A stretch of 50,821 nt of DNA. Origin: an uncultured Lachnospiraceae bacterium. GTDB taxonomy: Bacteria > Bacillota > Clostridia > Lachnospirales > Lachnospiraceae. The first letter of the stretch is position 1. Each line of letters starts with the position of its first letter. Positions 28,108-36,422 of the stretch are shown here, in pieces. The stretch is taken from the NCBI GenBank assembly GCA_905234595.1, contig CAJOID010000012.1, positions 7,462 through 58,282 of the forward strand, read 5' to 3'. A program made the position numbers and the translations under genes. The notes under the pieces were generated by a model. It was not told the DNA's origin. It was given only the letters and a program-made list of their open reading frames with translations, and did not search any database.

Positions 28108-28159
28108 CATATATACACTGTTGTGTCCGCTTCCACAGACACAAACAGTAGTATATATG
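28108..28159. repeat. long imperfect hairpin between glnA and tRNA-Cys
   Basis: A stem of about 20 bp begins CATATATAC and ends GTGTC, with two single-base bulges in the other arm and a 10-nt loop. No T-run follows. It may protect the glnA 3' end or be an RNase processing site releasing the tRNA. Confidence 0.75.
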
Positions 28160-28205
28160 AATCATAGCGAAAAATCAAATAAAATTTGCGATTTTGAATG
28201 CTGTC

Positions 28206-29636
28206 TTACAGATCATAGTACATCGCGAATTCCATCGGATGAGGAAGCTTCGATACCTTGGATGCGGACGCACGCTCGCGGTCGATCAGCTGCTGTAAAA
28301 GTCTCTCGGGGAATACACCGCCTGCGGTCAGGTAATCATGATCTGCCTCGAGCTCATTTAATGCTTCATCAAGGGTAGCCGGCAGTCCGGTAAGCTTTGC
28401 CTTCTCCTCATCTGAAAGAGTATAGAGATTGAAGTCATAAGGTCCCCATCCCATCTTTTCGGGATCGATCTTTTTCCTGATGCCGTCCAGGCCGGCCATC
28501 AGGATAGCTGCATATGCATAGTAAGGATTGCATGTGGCATCGGGATTACGAAGCTCAAACCTCTTGGTCTCAGGAGTCTTCGCATATGCGGGGATACGGA
28601 TGACCGCACTTCTGTTACTCATGGCATATCCGATAGTCACGGGTGCCTCGAAGCCTGGTACCAGTCTCTTGTAAGAGTTGGTTGACGGATTGGTGATCGC
28701 ACACAGTGAACGTGCATGTGAGAGCAGGCCGCCCATGAACCAATGCGCTTCCTTGCTCAGCTGAGCATATCCCTTCTTATCATAGAAGACAGGCTTGCCG
28801 CCCTTAAAGAGAAGCATGTGCACATGCATTCCGCTGCCTGCTTCGGATGCAAGCGGCTTGGGCATGAATGTTGCAGTGATGCCTTCCGCTGCGGCTTCAT
28901 TCTTGATGACATATTTTGCTGACATGGTATCATCGGCCAGCTTGAGCATATCGCCGAGCTCTACCTCTATCTCCATCTGTCCGCTTCCGCCTACCTCGGG
29001 ATGATGATACTTCACATCCACTCCCCACTCCTTCATGACCATGCACATGCGGCTGCGGATGTCGTTACGTATATCGGTAGGAAGCGAATTATGATATCCT
29101 GCACCGGGCATCACCTGGTAGCCGTTGTTATTATCGGGGCTGCCGGATGCATATCCTGCCTGTGAAGTGAAGATGCTGGTGAACATATTGAAGTAATCGG
29201 TATTATATCTGACTTCGTCGAAAAGATAGAACTCATACTCGGGTCCTATCACCATCTGATCGGCTACTCCGATCTCTTTCATATACTCCAGAGCCCGGAT
29301 CGCCACGTTTCTCGGATACTGGTCAAAAGGTCTGTTCTTCGGCAGATCGATGACACGCACGTCTCCTATCATGGAGAGAGTCGGTACCTCCGCATATCTG
29401 TCTATCACGGCGGATTCCAGAACAGGGATGAATACCATGTCGCTGTTCTCTATGGGGGCATAACCGTAATTGGATCCGTCGAATCCGATACCGTGCTCCA
29501 TAGTGCTCTCGGTAAGTCTCTCAGCCGGGATGCTCAAGTGTCTCCATCTGCCGTCGATATCGGTCAGCTTGAAGTCCACAATCTCGATCCCCTGATCCTT
29601 GATGAGTTTCTGAATGTCTTTTAACGTTTTAGCCAT
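28206..29636 (-). CDS. glnA: glutamine synthetase, type I
   Basis: ATP-dependent amidation of glutamate; 476 aa. Visible motifs are DFKLTDIDGRW, FDGSNYGYAPIENSDM, the metal-binding GPEYEFYLF, HHPEVGGSGQMEIE, SGMHVHMLL, NPSTNSYKRLVPGFEAP and RFELRNPDATCNPYYAYAA. A Tyr occurs in NLYTLSDEE, near the position adenylylated in GlnA-beta enzymes, but whether it is modified here is unknown. The start follows AGGAGG. A 17-bp palindrome lies 33 nt upstream. Confidence 0.97.
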   Translation of the reverse strand: MAKTLKDIQKLIKDQGIEIVDFKLTDIDGRWRHLSIPAERLTESTMEHGIGFDGSNYGYAPIENSDMVFIPVLESAVIDRYAEVPTLSMIGDVRVIDLPKNRPFDQYPRNVAIRALEYMKEIGVADQMVIGPEYEFYLFDEVRYNTDYFNMFTSIFTSQAGYASGSPDNNNGYQVMPGAGYHNSLPTDIRNDIRSRMCMVMKEWGVDVKYHHPEVGGSGQMEIEVELGDMLKLADDTMSAKYVIKNEAAAEGITATFMPKPLASEAGSGMHVHMLLFKGGKPVFYDKKGYAQLSKEAHWFMGGLLSHARSLCAITNPSTNSYKRLVPGFEAPVTIGYAMSNRSAVIRIPAYAKTPETKRFELRNPDATCNPYYAYAAILMAGLDGIRKKIDPEKMGWGPYDFNLYTLSDEEKAKLTGLPATLDEALNELEADHDYLTAGGVFPERLLQQLIDRERASASKVSKLPHPMEFAMYYDL

Positions 29637-29668
29637 ATAATCCTCCTATACAATACCCAAATTGATAT

Positions 29669-29685
29669 CCGTGAACACGTCACGG
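29669..29685. promoter_or_regulatory. palindrome upstream of glnA
   Basis: CCGTGA-ACACG-TCACGG on the plus strand, with 6-bp arms, lies in the 74-nt gap between glnA and the permease gene upstream. It is an operator candidate; the regulator is not identified. Confidence 0.5.
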
Positions 29686-29710
29686 CAATACCCTCAATAA
29701 TTATAACCCA

Positions 29711-30442
29711 TCATGTGCGCCCAGCCAACGACAACGCCCGTAAATAGCTTACGGCCGCCAGAGCAGCCACTATCAGTATCATGATGCCGGACAGCAGGAT
29801 ATGGTTCATCTTCATCCCCAGGAATACCATGAGGACCACCAGTCCCATGACAGCGAACATATTCGGCAGCAGATATATGGATACCGCAGCTCCCTGCTTG
29901 ATGACCTCTATCTCATTTTCCCAGTCGAGCCTCATGTGCCTGATCCCGCACACACATCCCCAGGCAGTGGAAAATGCGCACAGTACAACACCCAGGATCA
30001 GATCCATGATCAGCTCCGAAACCGGCACTTTCGCCGATATTCCCATACACAGGATTCCGAATATCATGAACGGAACCGTCAGATACATATTAAAGAGCAT
30101 CTTGCCTTTATATATAGAGGTTTTCTCTATCGGGAGACTCTGCAGGATCCAGTAGTTCTTTCCTTCAAGCGAAGGAGAGCAGGCTGTCGTGGCCATCATC
30201 CCTATGAAGAAATATATGATAAAAGGTATCGCCGGCTGCAATATCGCATGATCAAACGGAGCATTCCGGGTAACCGTATCCACGATCTTATCGAAACCTA
30301 ATATAAGCGTGACAATACCAAACAATGCTGCCAGGATCACTCCAATCGCACCGTTGGTCATATATGTGGTCGATCCGGTCAGACGCTTAAACTCCTTGTA
30401 GGCGATCGCATTTATGACACTGTGTTTCTTCTGTCCGTTCAT
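29711..30442 (-). CDS. ABC-2 type exporter permease, C-terminal half or separate subunit
   Basis: A 243-aa hydrophobic protein with about six membrane helices. It begins inside the end of the preceding permease gene (56-bp overlap, different frame) and has no good ribosome binding site. The segment YKEFKRLTGSTTYMTNGAIG looks like the internal junction of a single permease of about 540 aa, not a natural N-terminus. Codons upstream of its ATG stay open and read KKYR, which could continue the previous protein after a one-base shift. Confidence 0.8.
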   Translation of the reverse strand: MNGQKKHSVINAIAYKEFKRLTGSTTYMTNGAIGVILAALFGIVTLILGFDKIVDTVTRNAPFDHAILQPAIPFIIYFFIGMMATTACSPSLEGKNYWILQSLPIEKTSIYKGKMLFNMYLTVPFMIFGILCMGISAKVPVSELIMDLILGVVLCAFSTAWGCVCGIRHMRLDWENEIEVIKQGAAVSIYLLPNMFAVMGLVVLMVFLGMKMNHILLSGIMILIVAALAAVSYLRALSLAGRT

Positions 30443-31286
30443 ACGGTACTTCTTTGCAATTGATACTCCTGTACGAATTGCCCACGATACGGAATACGAT
30501 CACAAACAGCAGAAGACTAACTCCCGTAAGCAGCAGGATATCAGACACCACCGGTCCTCTGACCGCTCCTGCAAACCATCCGACAGGCAGGTATACTCTG
30601 CCCGCATTCTCCGTTGCTTCGGATACCGTCTGAAGAGTGTTCTCAACCTGATCATCTCTTATAACAGCCTCGATGATATATCTGAGCGAAAAACAAAGGA
30701 TGATAAAGGCCATCGTGAGAATGGTCTGAATGATATTATTCTTGCGGAAACCGGAACTGACCCTGGCGATCAGAAACCCCAGAAAAGATGCAAGCAGCAT
30801 GGGAATGACCGGCAGGACAAAAGACAGTATTATCCACACCGGATATACGACCGGTAACGGGTGCGCATAGATCCCGTATCCGACCATCATCGCCAGCGAT
30901 ATGCTCAAGTACCACGGCAGGCTCTTTATATACATATACATAAACTTGCAGCCTGCCACCGTACGCGACTCAAAAGGAAGCGACATCAGCATATCGTATT
31001 CTTTAAAGTTGAACAGATATCCGTTCGTCTTGAAGAAAGTAAAAAGGAATGCAAGCGCACTGATCACGATGGCGCACATCACGGGTGCAGCTTCTATAAG
31101 GCCGGACTCACCGTAACCTATACACATGGCTATGCTGTATCCTATGAGCATAAGATACAGACATGCCAGCCCGACATAGTTTCCGATGACCCTTCTGCGT
31201 CTTTTCTTATCCGTGGAATGCTTATATATATTGTGCTGACTCGTGGACAGAAGCAGAGTCCTTAGAAGAATGATACTAGCCTTCAT
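30387..31286 (-). CDS. ABC-2 type exporter permease, N-terminal half
   Basis: A 299-aa membrane protein with about six helices. EYDMLMSLPFESRTVAGCKFMYMY is the loop typical of this exporter family (residues about 95-118). After YRSIN its last 23 residues (CKEVPYERTEETQCHKC...) are polar and Cys-rich and look out of frame. It overlaps the ATPase gene by 11 bp. Together with the next gene it probably forms, or once formed, one permease. Confidence 0.82.
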   Translation of the reverse strand: MKASIILLRTLLLSTSQHNIYKHSTDKKRRRRVIGNYVGLACLYLMLIGYSIAMCIGYGESGLIEAAPVMCAIVISALAFLFTFFKTNGYLFNFKEYDMLMSLPFESRTVAGCKFMYMYIKSLPWYLSISLAMMVGYGIYAHPLPVVYPVWIILSFVLPVIPMLLASFLGFLIARVSSGFRKNNIIQTILTMAFIILCFSLRYIIEAVIRDDQVENTLQTVSEATENAGRVYLPVGWFAGAVRGPVVSDILLLTGVSLLLFVIVFRIVGNSYRSINCKEVPYERTEETQCHKCDRLQGV

Positions 31287-31989
31287 GATCGGCCTCCAGG
31301 AATGTCTCTTCGAGCGAATGTCCTTCGGTCAGTTCCTCCATGGTCCCGGATGCTATGATACGTCCATGCTTGATGATCGCCACCTTGTTACACAGTTTCT
31401 CTGCCACATCCAGTACATGTGTGGAAAAGAAGATCGCCGTTCCCTGTGCACACATCTCATGCATGATCTCTTTTAAGGTAAATGTCGCCTTCGGATCAAG
31501 TCCTACAAAAGGCTCATCCAGCACAAGAAGCTTAGGATGATGGATCAGCGCTGATATGATCGCAACTTTCTGTTTCATGCCGTGTGAATATGAACCGATC
31601 AGGTCTCCCAGCGAATCTGTTATCTCGAACATGTCCGCATATTTCTTTATATCTGCTTCGCGATCCGATGCGTCTATACCAAACACATCGGCGATGAAAT
31701 TCAGATACTGGATGCCGGTCAGGTTTTCATACAGATCGGGATTATCCGGAATATAGGCCGTGATACGCTTGCACTCCATCTCCTCATCCTTGACGGAATG
31801 TCCGTCTATCAATATCTCGCCTTCGGTGAAATCAAGCACACCGACCACCGCACGTATCGTGGTGGATTTGCCGGCTCCGTTGTGACCGATGAATCCGTAG
31901 ATATCTCCGCTCTCTACAGTCAGCGAAACATCATCCACGGCTTTCTTTCCTTCTCCGTATGACTTCGTATAATGCCGTATCTCAAGCAT
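31276..31989 (-). CDS. ABC transporter ATP-binding protein (exporter type)
   Basis: A 237-aa ATPase with Walker A GHNGAGKST, signature SYSHGMKQKV and Walker B LLVLDEPFVGLDP, then the H-loop FSTHVLD. It forms an exporter with the two downstream permease ORFs. The start has GAGAGG, 12 nt after the epimerase stop. The substrate cannot be read from sequence. Confidence 0.95.
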   Translation of the reverse strand: MLEIRHYTKSYGEGKKAVDDVSLTVESGDIYGFIGHNGAGKSTTIRAVVGVLDFTEGEILIDGHSVKDEEMECKRITAYIPDNPDLYENLTGIQYLNFIADVFGIDASDREADIKKYADMFEITDSLGDLIGSYSHGMKQKVAIISALIHHPKLLVLDEPFVGLDPKATFTLKEIMHEMCAQGTAIFFSTHVLDVAEKLCNKVAIIKHGRIIASGTMEELTEGHSLEETFLEADHEG

Positions 31990-32001
31990 TGGATTTTCCT
32001 C

Positions 32002-33024
32002 TCAAATCTTCTGTTTAGTTGCTTCCAGCGCATCGATCACTCTGTCACACCATGCGTCGAACTCGGGATCCGGAGTCTGGCATTCGGGATGAGACATGAT
32101 ATAGTCAAGCGCAATCCTCACACCGCGTTCGAAGGGCACGCTCGTTGTCATATAAGGCACTATCTTCTTCAGCTTGCTGTTATCGAATACTACCGAAACG
32201 GATTTGTCGCCTGTCAGACTTCCGTCGTAATCGTAGCCGTATTTGTCCCCGACAGCCGAAAGGAAATCCGATGCCACGTGATATGCCTTGAGTTCCACTC
32301 CCAGGGCATCCGCGATAGTAGCGTATATCTGATCCCAGGTAAGAGTCTCGTCCGATGTGATCTGGAATGCCTCACCGATCGCATGACGGTTACCCATAAG
32401 ACCTGTATATCCTATCGCAAAATCGGTATTAAAGGTCAGCGTCCACAGAGACGAACCGTCGCCCTGGATGATGACCGGCTTGCCTTCCTGCATTCTCTTT
32501 ATAACCTGCCACGACCCGCCGTTACCGTGTACTCCCATCGGTATAGATCGTTCGTCATATGTGTGGCTCGGTCTGACTATTGTGACAGGGAAGCCGCTCT
32601 CGCGATACTCTTTCATCAGGATCTCTTCACAGGCGATCTTGTCTCTCGAATACTGCCAGTGGGGATTGGCCAGAGTCGTACCCTCCGTGATACGGTAATC
32701 TGCAGCAGGTTTGTGATAAGCAGATGCGGAGCTCGTAAACAGGAACTGACCGGTCTTACCCTTAAACAGCCGTATGTCTCTCTCAACATCCTCTGTATGG
32801 AATGCAATGAAATCACTCACCGTATCAAAATACATTCCCTCGAGTTTCTTCGCCACATCAGCCTCGTCATGTATATCCGCGACTATAGTGTGAACCCCCT
32901 TGGGTAGCCTATCGTTACGGTTGCCTCGGTTGATGAGCCATACCTCCCAGTCAAGTTCCTCAACCAGCCTCTTAACGATCGCCATGCTGATAGTGCCTGT
33001 ACCGCCAATAAATAAAGCTTTCAT
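32002..33024 (-). CDS. NAD-dependent epimerase/dehydratase family protein
   Basis: A 340-aa extended SDR protein. The N-terminal nucleotide-binding motif is GGTGTISMAIVKRL (Gly-x-x-Gly-x-x-x). Further family features are a Ser-Ser-Ala-Ser-Ala-Tyr stretch, then SRDKIACEE where an active-site YxxxK would be, and RPSHTYDERS. The Tyr/Lys pair is not exactly canonical, so catalysis may be changed. The start is set by AAGGGGGG. It is first in a transcript with the ABC exporter. The substrate is unknown; similar proteins act on nucleotide sugars. Confidence 0.88.
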   Translation of the reverse strand: MKALFIGGTGTISMAIVKRLVEELDWEVWLINRGNRNDRLPKGVHTIVADIHDEADVAKKLEGMYFDTVSDFIAFHTEDVERDIRLFKGKTGQFLFTSSASAYHKPAADYRITEGTTLANPHWQYSRDKIACEEILMKEYRESGFPVTIVRPSHTYDERSIPMGVHGNGGSWQVIKRMQEGKPVIIQGDGSSLWTLTFNTDFAIGYTGLMGNRHAIGEAFQITSDETLTWDQIYATIADALGVELKAYHVASDFLSAVGDKYGYDYDGSLTGDKSVSVVFDNSKLKKIVPYMTTSVPFERGVRIALDYIMSHPECQTPDPEFDAWCDRVIDALEATKQKI

Positions 33025-33051
33025 ATATATACCCCCCTTATCACGATTGCA

Positions 33052-33068
33052 GAGATATCCGATATCTC
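33052..33068. promoter_or_regulatory. 17-bp palindrome between divergent genes
   Basis: GAGATATC-C-GATATCTC is perfectly symmetrical and lies between the epimerase gene (minus) and the LRR_5 gene (plus). It is an operator candidate. Confidence 0.5.
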
Positions 33069-33155
33069 ATTAACGAAATTGTATTATCTATGAATGTCAA
33101 AATCAACAGCAAGGAATCATGCCTGTCCTGTCATGAAGTATCCGGACAACCGGTC

Positions 33156-33184
33156 TTGAGATATACCTCCACAATCACTACAAT
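33156..33184 (+). promoter_or_regulatory. promoter of the LRR_5 gene, predicted leaderless
   Basis: TTGAGA (33156-33161) and TACAAT (33179-33184) with a 17-bp spacer. The ATG at 33191 lies 6 nt past the -10. Confidence 0.65.
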
Positions 33185-33190
33185 GTATCT

Positions 33191-33937
33191 ATGCTTATAC
33201 TTGCCAAGGAATATATGAATAACGGTAAACTGACAGAGTACATCATTCCGCCCGGTACGGAATGCGTCGGAGAATGGGCTTTTGCCAGATGTCGTAATCT
33301 GCGGAGCATACACATACCCGCAGGTTGTGACGTATCGAACAGAGCCTTCGAAAGCTGCCCTGCGCTGTCGGAAGTATATATATACCACGATTCGCCGGAT
33401 GAACCCGTAGCCGGCTATCCTCATCTGCTGGCGCTGGCCCTGCGAACCTGGGATCATGAGGCCGCCGTGCTTATAGATAATGCCGGGGATCCCTGTACTT
33501 TTACGGACTATTTCGACAGAAGGCTACTAAGATACATAAACACCCCCGACGATGACGGGTTTGCCCCCTTTCTCGCCGGAGGTGAAGAAGACTATGACAA
33601 CACGACTGCTCTGAACGAACATATCAGAAACGTCCGCATGTCTAAAGCCGAACTTATATATGAGAGGCTGAGCATCACAGCACCCGTCACCGAAGAATTG
33701 AAATCCGTCTTCACGGACCGGCTTGTCAGATTCAATCCCGAAATATCTTTTGCGGTACTGACGCCACCGTCAGATCACAACGAAGCATACAGAAATCTCT
33801 ACTTCGAACTGGGGCTGAACAGGCTGACCGACACGGAGTCCCTGCTCAGTATCGCCGGTAAGGACACCCGGCTTCGTGCCATGGTCCTCGACCACAATCA
33901 GGGAAATGACAGCACGATCGATAAAATGATGCTGTGA
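33191..33937 (+). CDS. LRR_5-type repeat protein
   Basis: A 248-aa soluble protein. The N-terminal third carries BspA-like leucine-rich repeat units: GKLTEYIIPPGTECVGEWAF, then ARCRNLRSIHIPAG, then FESCPALSEVYIY. The remainder is helical and acidic, without a family I recognise. There is no signal peptide, so it is probably cytoplasmic. Two starts are possible: 33191, directly at the predicted transcription start, or 33215, which follows AAGGAA and removes eight residues. Confidence 0.8.
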   Translation: MLILAKEYMNNGKLTEYIIPPGTECVGEWAFARCRNLRSIHIPAGCDVSNRAFESCPALSEVYIYHDSPDEPVAGYPHLLALALRTWDHEAAVLIDNAGDPCTFTDYFDRRLLRYINTPDDDGFAPFLAGGEEDYDNTTALNEHIRNVRMSKAELIYERLSITAPVTEELKSVFTDRLVRFNPEISFAVLTPPSDHNEAYRNLYFELGLNRLTDTESLLSIAGKDTRLRAMVLDHNQGNDSTIDKMML

Positions 33938-33941
33938 GGAT

Positions 33942-34628
33942 TCATCCGCAGACGGTTACCGCCGGTCTGCAAGCGGCGTGATGAGCGGCTTGTCTGGCAA
34001 AGTGACATTGAAAACATGTGTGACATCCGAAGAAATTGTGATCGGATCCTGGTCCTTTGACAGGTGCGTCCGAAGAACCGGTTGTTTGAGTCCCGGCACC
34101 CTGCTTAGGTCCGTCCAGGTAATCTCTTGCATTGAATCGCTCTCCGTTTTCCTGTTCCTCATCTATGATACCGGGAACAAGCTCGGTCACATATGTATCT
34201 CCTGAAACGGGATCCACATAGTAGCGGATCTGTGCCCCTGTGTAGGAACGGTACAATACAACGATCTTTCCGTTTTCACTTGAAACATCCCAGTACTCCG
34301 AATAGCCTTCGGAATTGATCTCACCGTCATAACCCGAACCGATGGATTTATTGTAATTGATCACTGCGGCATACGCCTGCTGTTCCGTGATCGTGCCGCT
34401 AGTATCCGCTGTATTATCGGTCTGTGCCGCCGGCTGTTCGGTTGCCTCGGGCTGCGCTGCCGGCTGTCCGGCTGACTCCTGCTGAGTGTCTGATACTGCG
34501 TCTAACGACTCAACCACAGGCGCCGAAATATCCGGTTCCTCGCTTCCGCATGCAGACAAAAGCATTGCTGCACATAATATCACCGGTACGATTCTTGATA
34601 TCTTTTCTGTGTTTCCGAATTTTTTCAT
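33942..34628 (-). CDS. lipoprotein with PepSY-like/unknown domain
   Basis: A 228-aa secreted lipoprotein. The signal ends in MLLSACGSE, followed by a long linker rich in Gln, Ala, Pro and Thr. A small domain with QQAYAAVINYNK, WDVSSENGKIVVLYRSYTGAQIRYYVDPVSGDTYVTE resembles single-domain lipoproteins common in Lachnospiraceae. The start at 34628 follows GGAGGAG. The last 30 residues (from about GSDHNFFGCH) are rich in Cys and His and overlap a hairpin, which hints at a late frameshift; another frame there ends PDKPLITPLADRR. Confidence 0.82.
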   Translation of the reverse strand: MKKFGNTEKISRIVPVILCAAMLLSACGSEEPDISAPVVESLDAVSDTQQESAGQPAAQPEATEQPAAQTDNTADTSGTITEQQAYAAVINYNKSIGSGYDGEINSEGYSEYWDVSSENGKIVVLYRSYTGAQIRYYVDPVSGDTYVTELVPGIIDEEQENGERFNARDYLDGPKQGAGTQTTGSSDAPVKGPGSDHNFFGCHTCFQCHFARQAAHHAACRPAVTVCG

Positions 34629-34706
34629 AATAATCTCCTCCATTCCGATATATTATATATTATATGTCCGTTTATACGGCAGAAATTTCAAAAAACAAAA
34701 ATCCCC

Positions 34707-34749
34707 CTGCGTAACGTATTGCTTGTTACGCAGCGTCATGTAGTAGGAT
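34707..34749 (+). promoter_or_regulatory. merR promoter and operator
   Basis: A 9-bp inverted repeat, CTGCGTAAC/GTTACGCAG, spaced by 9 nt (34707-34733). TTGCTT (34719-34724) and TAGGAT (34744-34749) are 19 bp apart, the long spacing typical of MerR-controlled promoters. Autoregulation by the next gene is likely. Confidence 0.6.
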
Positions 34750-34773
34750 ACGTGGCGAAAGGAGGTGAGAGCT

Positions 34774-35499
34774 ATGTCAAAATACACAACGGGAGAGCTT
34801 GCAAAGCTCTGCGGAGTCACAGTCCGGACAGTTCAATATTATGATACCCGCGGAATCCTGATCCCCAGCGATCTGTCCGAAGGCGGGAGAAGGCTCTATT
34901 CGGAAGACGATCTGAAACTTATGAAGATCATCTGTTTCTTAAGAGAACTCGATATTCCGATCGATGCCATCTCACAGATACTTAAGGAAGAACATCCCGA
35001 GAAAGTGATCTCACTGCTGATCGAACAGCAGGAGAAAGCCCTTACGGATGAGATCTCTGATAAAGAGGAAAAGCTGGATAAGCTGCGCGAACTGAAAAAC
35101 GGGCTCAAAAACAAAACATCATTCTCTCTCGAATCCATCGGTGACATAGCCTTATTAATGGAAAACAAGAAAAAATTGAAAAAGATGCGCATGATGATGA
35201 TCCTGACCGGAATCCCGGTCACTGCGCTTCAATGGTTTTCGATCATTTTCTGGATCGTCAGAGGTATCTGGTGGCCGTTCGTCATCTGGGTACTGGTGGC
35301 CATTCCCTGGGGAATACTGGTCAGCCGCTACTACTTTGGTCACGTTAAATACATCTGCCCCGAATGCCACGAGGTATTCAAACCTTCCATGAAAGAAGCT
35401 TTCTGGGCAAATCATACGCCCGCCACCCGCAAACTCACCTGCACTGCCTGCGGTCACAAAGGGTTCTGCGTAGAAGTCTGGGGAGGTGATGAGAAATGA
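34774..35499 (+). CDS. MerR-family regulator with membrane and zinc-ribbon tail
   Basis: A 241-aa protein. The N-terminal MerR helix-turn-helix reads YTTGELAKLCGVTVRTVQYYDTRGIL, followed by a coiled coil (about 70-110). Then come two hydrophobic segments (about 143-190) and a C-terminal zinc ribbon, C-PE-C and C-TA-C. A MerR protein anchored in the membrane is unusual. The start is fixed by AAAGGAGGTG; a GTG at 34765 lies within that site. It overlaps the next gene by 4 bp, forming a two-gene unit. Confidence 0.9.
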   Translation: MSKYTTGELAKLCGVTVRTVQYYDTRGILIPSDLSEGGRRLYSEDDLKLMKIICFLRELDIPIDAISQILKEEHPEKVISLLIEQQEKALTDEISDKEEKLDKLRELKNGLKNKTSFSLESIGDIALLMENKKKLKKMRMMMILTGIPVTALQWFSIIFWIVRGIWWPFVIWVLVAIPWGILVSRYYFGHVKYICPECHEVFKPSMKEAFWANHTPATRKLTCTACGHKGFCVEVWGGDEK

Positions 35500-36308
35500 A
35501 AGAACTGGAAAATATCGTTATAGGAAAAAGCAGCGTTCCGTCGCTTGTCATCACGATCATCCTGATGATCGCGATCCCGGTCGCCTTCTTCATCTTCTGG
35601 AGAAAAAAATATAAAGAGCAGACGAATATAAGCTGGGTGATTGCCGGTGCCGTCGGATTTATCGTTTCCGCCCGGGTACTGGAGCTTGGGGTACACATGC
35701 TCTGTATCGTTTCGGATAATCCGGTTTCACGGTTCATTAACGGAAATACCGTCGTTTTTGTGTTATACGGAACCGTTATGGCCGGTGTTTTTGAGGAGTG
35801 CGGAAGATATATCGTCCTTAAATTCATTATGAAAAAGAACCGCACACGTGAGAACGCCATAATGTACGGAATCGGTCACGGGGGAATAGAGATACTTGCC
35901 GTGCTGATCCCCTCAATGATCAGTTTTCTGCTTATAGCTGTTATGTTTTCAGCCGGTGATATGGAAGCTGCGTTCAGTACTCTCGGCATTACGGAGGAGA
36001 ATTCCGCTGCCGTACTTCCATCCGTTCAGACTGTCGCCGCATTCGATTACGGGATGATGGCCATGAACGTCTATGAACGTCTGATCGCGATGTTCTGTCA
36101 TATCGGACTTACGGTCATCGTATATTACGGCGTCACTTGCGCGAAGAAGATCTGCCTGCCGGGCGCCATCCTTCTGCATATGCTGATGGATACCTTTCCG
36201 GCACTTTATCAGCGTGGTGTTGTACCGTTATGGTCGGCGGAGATCTGGGGAACCGTCTGGATGATCATAATCATGTTCATTGCCGTGAAACAGTACAGGA
36301 AAATGTGA
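35496..36308 (+). CDS. YhfC-family membrane protein (putative intramembrane metalloprotease)
   Basis: A 270-aa protein with about eight membrane helices. The metal-site motifs of the YhfC/CPBP-like group are present: E100-E101-x2-R104, then GIGHGGIE (about 126-132) and a later LLHMLMDTFPAL. It is translationally coupled to the membrane MerR protein, suggesting that the protease releases or tunes that regulator. That link is inference. Confidence 0.88.
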   Translation: MKELENIVIGKSSVPSLVITIILMIAIPVAFFIFWRKKYKEQTNISWVIAGAVGFIVSARVLELGVHMLCIVSDNPVSRFINGNTVVFVLYGTVMAGVFEECGRYIVLKFIMKKNRTRENAIMYGIGHGGIEILAVLIPSMISFLLIAVMFSAGDMEAAFSTLGITEENSAAVLPSVQTVAAFDYGMMAMNVYERLIAMFCHIGLTVIVYYGVTCAKKICLPGAILLHMLMDTFPALYQRGVVPLWSAEIWGTVWMIIIMFIAVKQYRKM

Positions 36309-36326
36309 TCGGATTGTTGCCCCGAT

Positions 36327-36409
36327 TAAACCGAATATCGTTCTTTTTATTCTTGACAAGTGCAAATCATGGGTGTTATTGTCAGATTAACAGAACGATA
36401 TTCGGTTTA
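36327..36409 (+). promoter_or_regulatory. paired 18-bp inverted operator around the esterase promoter
   Basis: A perfect 18-bp arm (36327-36344, containing CGAATATCG) recurs inverted at 36392-36409. Between them lie TTGACA (36353-36358) and TATTGT (36377-36382) with an 18-bp spacer. Each arm has CGA-TAT-TCG symmetry, so each may be a full TetR site. The second arm falls at the transcription start and ends just before the ribosome binding site. Confidence 0.8.
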
Positions 36410-36422
36410 TGGAGGTGCAAAC

